From assembly GCA_947303225.1 (NCBI GenBank), contig CAMYXG010000051.1, forward strand, positions 1-8,431: 8,431 nt of DNA, read 5' to 3'. The notes below the pieces were generated by a model. It worked only from the letters and a program-made list of their open reading frames with translations, made no database searches and had not been told where the DNA came from. Positions 6,290-8,431 of this stretch are shown one piece after another. Position 1 is the stretch's first letter. The number at the start of each line of letters is the position of its first letter. The position numbers and the translations under genes were made by a program. The stretch comes from an uncultured Caryophanales bacterium (lineage in GTDB: Bacteria; Bacillota_I; Bacilli_A; RF39; UBA660).

Positions 6290-7089
6290 AAGCTTACTTT
6301 ACTTATTTTAAATTAAAATTTATGAGTGGGCTTCAATATCGTAGTGCTGCATGGGCAGGAATTGCGACACAATTTTTCTTTGGATTTGTTTATGTAATGG
6401 TTTATATAGCTTTTTATGAATCTGGAGAAAAGCAACTTCCAATGAATCTTCATCAGGTAATTACTTATTTGTGGCTAAATCAAGCATTCTTTGCTTTAGT
6501 TAATCAATTTCATAAGGATCCAGAATTATTTCAAATGGTAAAAGATGGTACTATTTCTTATGAATTGGTTAGACCTAAAAATTTATATTTTATGTGGTAT
6601 TTTAAGATTTTAGGGCAAAGACTTTCAAATGTTGTAATGCGCTTTATTCCAATCATTTTTGTTACATCATTATTACCATATCCTTATGGAATGGAAGGAG
6701 CTAGTAATGTTTATCATTTTTTCTTATTTCTTTGCTCTCTTATGATTGGTACTTTAGTGGTAGTAGCATTATCTGTATTATACCCAATTATTACACTTGC
6801 AACGATGAATGAAAAAGGAATTGTTAATGTAATGCTTAGTATCGCAGATATCTTATCAGGGATAGTGGTACCTATTCCATTTTTTCCATTATTCTTACAA
6901 AAAATATCTAAGTATTTACCATTTCAATATATTAGTGATTTACCATTTCGAATTTATGTAGGAAATGTTAGTTTTCAATTTGGTATACGAGGTATTTTTA
7001 TTCAATTGTTTTGGTTCCTAATTTTAGTTTTTATTGGTTTTTCTCTAATGAAGAGAAATATCAAAAGAATTGTTGTTCAAGGAGGTTAA
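6286..7089 (+). CDS. ABC-2-type permease, first subunit
   Basis: This is a 267-residue integral membrane protein of the ABC2_membrane_6 (DUF990-like) type, of usual length for that group. About six membrane segments can be seen, near residues 22-44, 57-75, 112-130, 143-172, 180-203 and 233-254. The cytoplasmic loop carries DGTISYELVRPKN (87-99), a family motif that probably contacts the ATPase. LPFQYISDLPFRIY (211-224) near the C-terminus is also typical. It should pair with the second permease to form the channel. GAGGA at 6272-6276 lies nine bases before the ATG. The reading frame overlaps the ATPase gene by four bases and ends directly against the next start codon. Confidence 0.9.
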   Translation: MKAYFTYFKLKFMSGLQYRSAAWAGIATQFFFGFVYVMVYIAFYESGEKQLPMNLHQVITYLWLNQAFFALVNQFHKDPELFQMVKDGTISYELVRPKNLYFMWYFKILGQRLSNVVMRFIPIIFVTSLLPYPYGMEGASNVYHFFLFLCSLMIGTLVVVALSVLYPIITLATMNEKGIVNVMLSIADILSGIVVPIPFFPLFLQKISKYLPFQYISDLPFRIYVGNVSFQFGIRGIFIQLFWFLILVFIGFSLMKRNIKRIVVQGG

Positions 7090-7866
7090 ATGAAAATATA
7101 TTTAAAAGCACTTAGTATGCATTTAAAAAGTGAATTAGAATATAGAGTTAGTTTTTTATTATCTTTTCTTTCTCAAATATTTATCTTTTTTTCTTATTAT
7201 TTTGTAATACTATCTTTATTTACAAAGTTTTCTCATATTAGAGGATTTACTCTTTGGGAAGTATTATTATGTTTTTCTATTATTCAATTTGGTTTTTCTT
7301 TTAATGAAGTTTTTGCTAGAGGGATAGATCGATTTGATCGGTTAATTATTAAAGGGGATTTTGATATATTATTAGTAAGACCTAAGAATATTCTTTTACA
7401 AGTATTATGTAGTGATAGTGATTTTATTAAAGTATCTAGAGTAATTCAAGCAGTTATTGTATTAATTTTGTCTCTTTTTCATTTAAAAATAGAGTGGAAT
7501 ATTTTTAAAATTATGACGTTATTATTGATGTTGCTGGCTTCTTGTATTATCTTTTTTGGAATATTTTTGATGGCTGCATCTTATTGCTTTTATACTATAC
7601 AAGGATTAGAAGTAAGAAATGTATTTACAGATGGGGGAAAGTATATGGCTCAGTATCCTATTGGTATTTTTCAAAAAGGTTTTGTTTTATTTTTTACTTT
7701 TATTATTCCTTATGCTTTTGTAAATTATTATCCTTTATTATATTTGTTAGGTAAAAAAGATTCCTTTTTATATGGATTTTCTCCATTAATTGTTTTTCTT
7801 TATTTAATTCCCTGTATTAGTATGTTTTATGTTGGAATAAAAAGATATACTAGTGTAGGTTCTTAA
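7090..7866 (+). CDS. ABC-2-type permease, second subunit
   Basis: This 258-residue membrane protein is the diverged partner of the first permease. It shares the loop motif KGDFDILLVRPKN at 88-100 and has about six hydrophobic segments, near 19-45, 57-74, 117-131, 140-168, 196-218 and 230-250. YMAQYPIGIF (185-194) and IPYAFVNYYP (206-215) are family hallmarks. Two unlike permeases with one ATPase suggest a heterodimeric channel over an ATPase dimer. AAGGAGG at 7079-7085 lies within the end of the preceding gene and only four bases from the ATG, a short spacing, and the start follows the upstream TAA with no gap. No terminator is evident after it. Confidence 0.9.
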   Translation: MKIYLKALSMHLKSELEYRVSFLLSFLSQIFIFFSYYFVILSLFTKFSHIRGFTLWEVLLCFSIIQFGFSFNEVFARGIDRFDRLIIKGDFDILLVRPKNILLQVLCSDSDFIKVSRVIQAVIVLILSLFHLKIEWNIFKIMTLLLMLLASCIIFFGIFLMAASYCFYTIQGLEVRNVFTDGGKYMAQYPIGIFQKGFVLFFTFIIPYAFVNYYPLLYLLGKKDSFLYGFSPLIVFLYLIPCISMFYVGIKRYTSVGS

Positions 7867-7902
7867 TTTTCTTTATATACAAATGATTATTTATGTTATA
7901 CT

Positions 7903-7908
7903 TATAAT
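7903..7908 (+). promoter_or_regulatory. Perfect -10 box for the surface-protein gene
   Basis: TATAAT lies 16 bases before the start codon and just ahead of the ribosome site AGGA (7911-7914). No good -35 box is seen 16-18 bases upstream. The start point would fall at about the ribosome site, so the assignment is tentative. Confidence 0.35.
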
Positions 7909-7924
7909 GTAGGATAGTGATCAT

Positions 7925-8431
7925 ATGAGAAAGAGAAAAAGAAAAAACATATATTATCGTAAGAAAAGATTTTTATTTTATTCTTTTCTCTTTTTAGTCA
8001 TTTTTATTTCTCTTGGATATTCTGTATTAAATGCAGAGTTAGGAATTCATGGCGATGTAGAGTTAAAGGAATATTACGCCCCAACTCTATATAATGTATT
8101 AAAGCAAGCAGCAAAAGAAGGTACATACGCAAGAGAATATACAGGGGAACATCAAGATAGTATGGATCCAACAAAGTCTACAGAAAAGATCTATCATTGG
8201 TACGGAAGTAATGATACCAATGGAACAGCTATTCTAGACAAGAACAATGTAATATTTGCTGGACAATGTTGGCAAATGATTCGAACAACCGATACCGGTG
8301 GAGTTAAGATGATTTATAATGGAGAAGCAGTAGACAACCAATGTTTATCTACTCGTGGAACGCATGTGGGATATGAATCTAGAACAAACCAAAACTTAGC
8401 TTCTAATTATTGGTATGGAACAGATTATACT
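7925..8431 (+). CDS. Secreted or surface-anchored protein, N-terminal part
   Basis: The window edge cuts this gene after 169 codons; it is open throughout. The N-terminus is strongly basic (MRKRKRKNIYYRKKR), followed by a hydrophobic helix at 16-32 and the motif LGYSVLNAELGIHGDVEL (30-47). That pattern recalls the signal or anchor region of TasA/SipW-type and related surface proteins of gut Bacilli. The exported part starts with a helix (YNVLKQAAKEGTY) and then has a Trp/Gly-rich stretch, WYGSNDTNG-x-A at 92-102 and NNVIFAGQCWQMIRTT at 107-122, with Cys115 and Cys140 able to form a disulfide. I recall this stretch from large surface proteins of such organisms but cannot name a domain or function. 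AGGA at 7911-7914 lies ten bases before the ATG. The GC content rises sharply from about base 8040. Confidence 0.8.
   Translation, partial: MRKRKRKNIYYRKKRFLFYSFLFLVIFISLGYSVLNAELGIHGDVELKEYYAPTLYNVLKQAAKEGTYAREYTGEHQDSMDPTKSTEKIYHWYGSNDTNGTAILDKNNVIFAGQCWQMIRTTDTGGVKMIYNGEAVDNQCLSTRGTHVGYESRTNQNLASNYWYGTDYT

Overview
The window is low-GC DNA: about 25% in lines counted in the second permease gene, 35-42% in the first gene and the last one. It is densely packed, with every gene on the + strand, strong AGGAGG-type ribosome sites and U-tailed hairpin terminators. This points to a low-GC Bacillota (Firmicutes). A superoxide reductase and a surface protein of a style common in gut Bacilli suggest an anaerobic, gut-type member such as an Erysipelotrichales- or RF39-like lineage. 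That placement is inference. All tryptophans in the called genes are TGG, so the standard bacterial code fits.

Region 1 (1-3008): the 3' part of a large gene I do not recognise. It encodes short 14-residue acidic repeats, then four diverged ~80-residue modules, then a long helical C-terminal half with one candidate membrane segment. The frame is broken twice. Near position 24 the repeat pattern crosses from one frame to another across a short A run. At 2924 a TGA interrupts a frame that otherwise runs to a TAA two bases before a clean terminator.

Region 2 (3009-5173): a three-gene operon with a predicted promoter at 3012-3040 and a terminator overlapping the last stop codon. The genes encode an ArsC/Spx-family thioredoxin-fold protein, a superoxide reductase that has lost its rubredoxin-type iron centre, and a membrane protein with two N-terminal zinc ribbons. 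The first two overlap by 14 bases and the third follows nine bases later. The set suggests an oxidative or thiol stress module with a membrane-anchored partner of unknown role.

Region 3 (5174-7866): an ABC exporter operon of one ATPase and two ABC-2-type permeases, joined by an ATGA overlap and by zero spacing. Upstream lies a 45-base hairpin ending in six T residues, just before the ATPase ribosome site. It contains the perfect palindrome TGACCC-T-GGGTCA and can fold in two ways. It looks like a transcription attenuator or an operator controlling the exporter, and is the most interesting regulatory signal here.

Region 4 (7867-8431): the start of a secreted or surface-anchored protein, cut off by the window edge. 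Its body is clearly richer in GC than the exporter genes beside it.

No tRNA, rRNA, CRISPR array, insertion sequence or attachment site was seen. No stretch over 300 bases lacks a gene.
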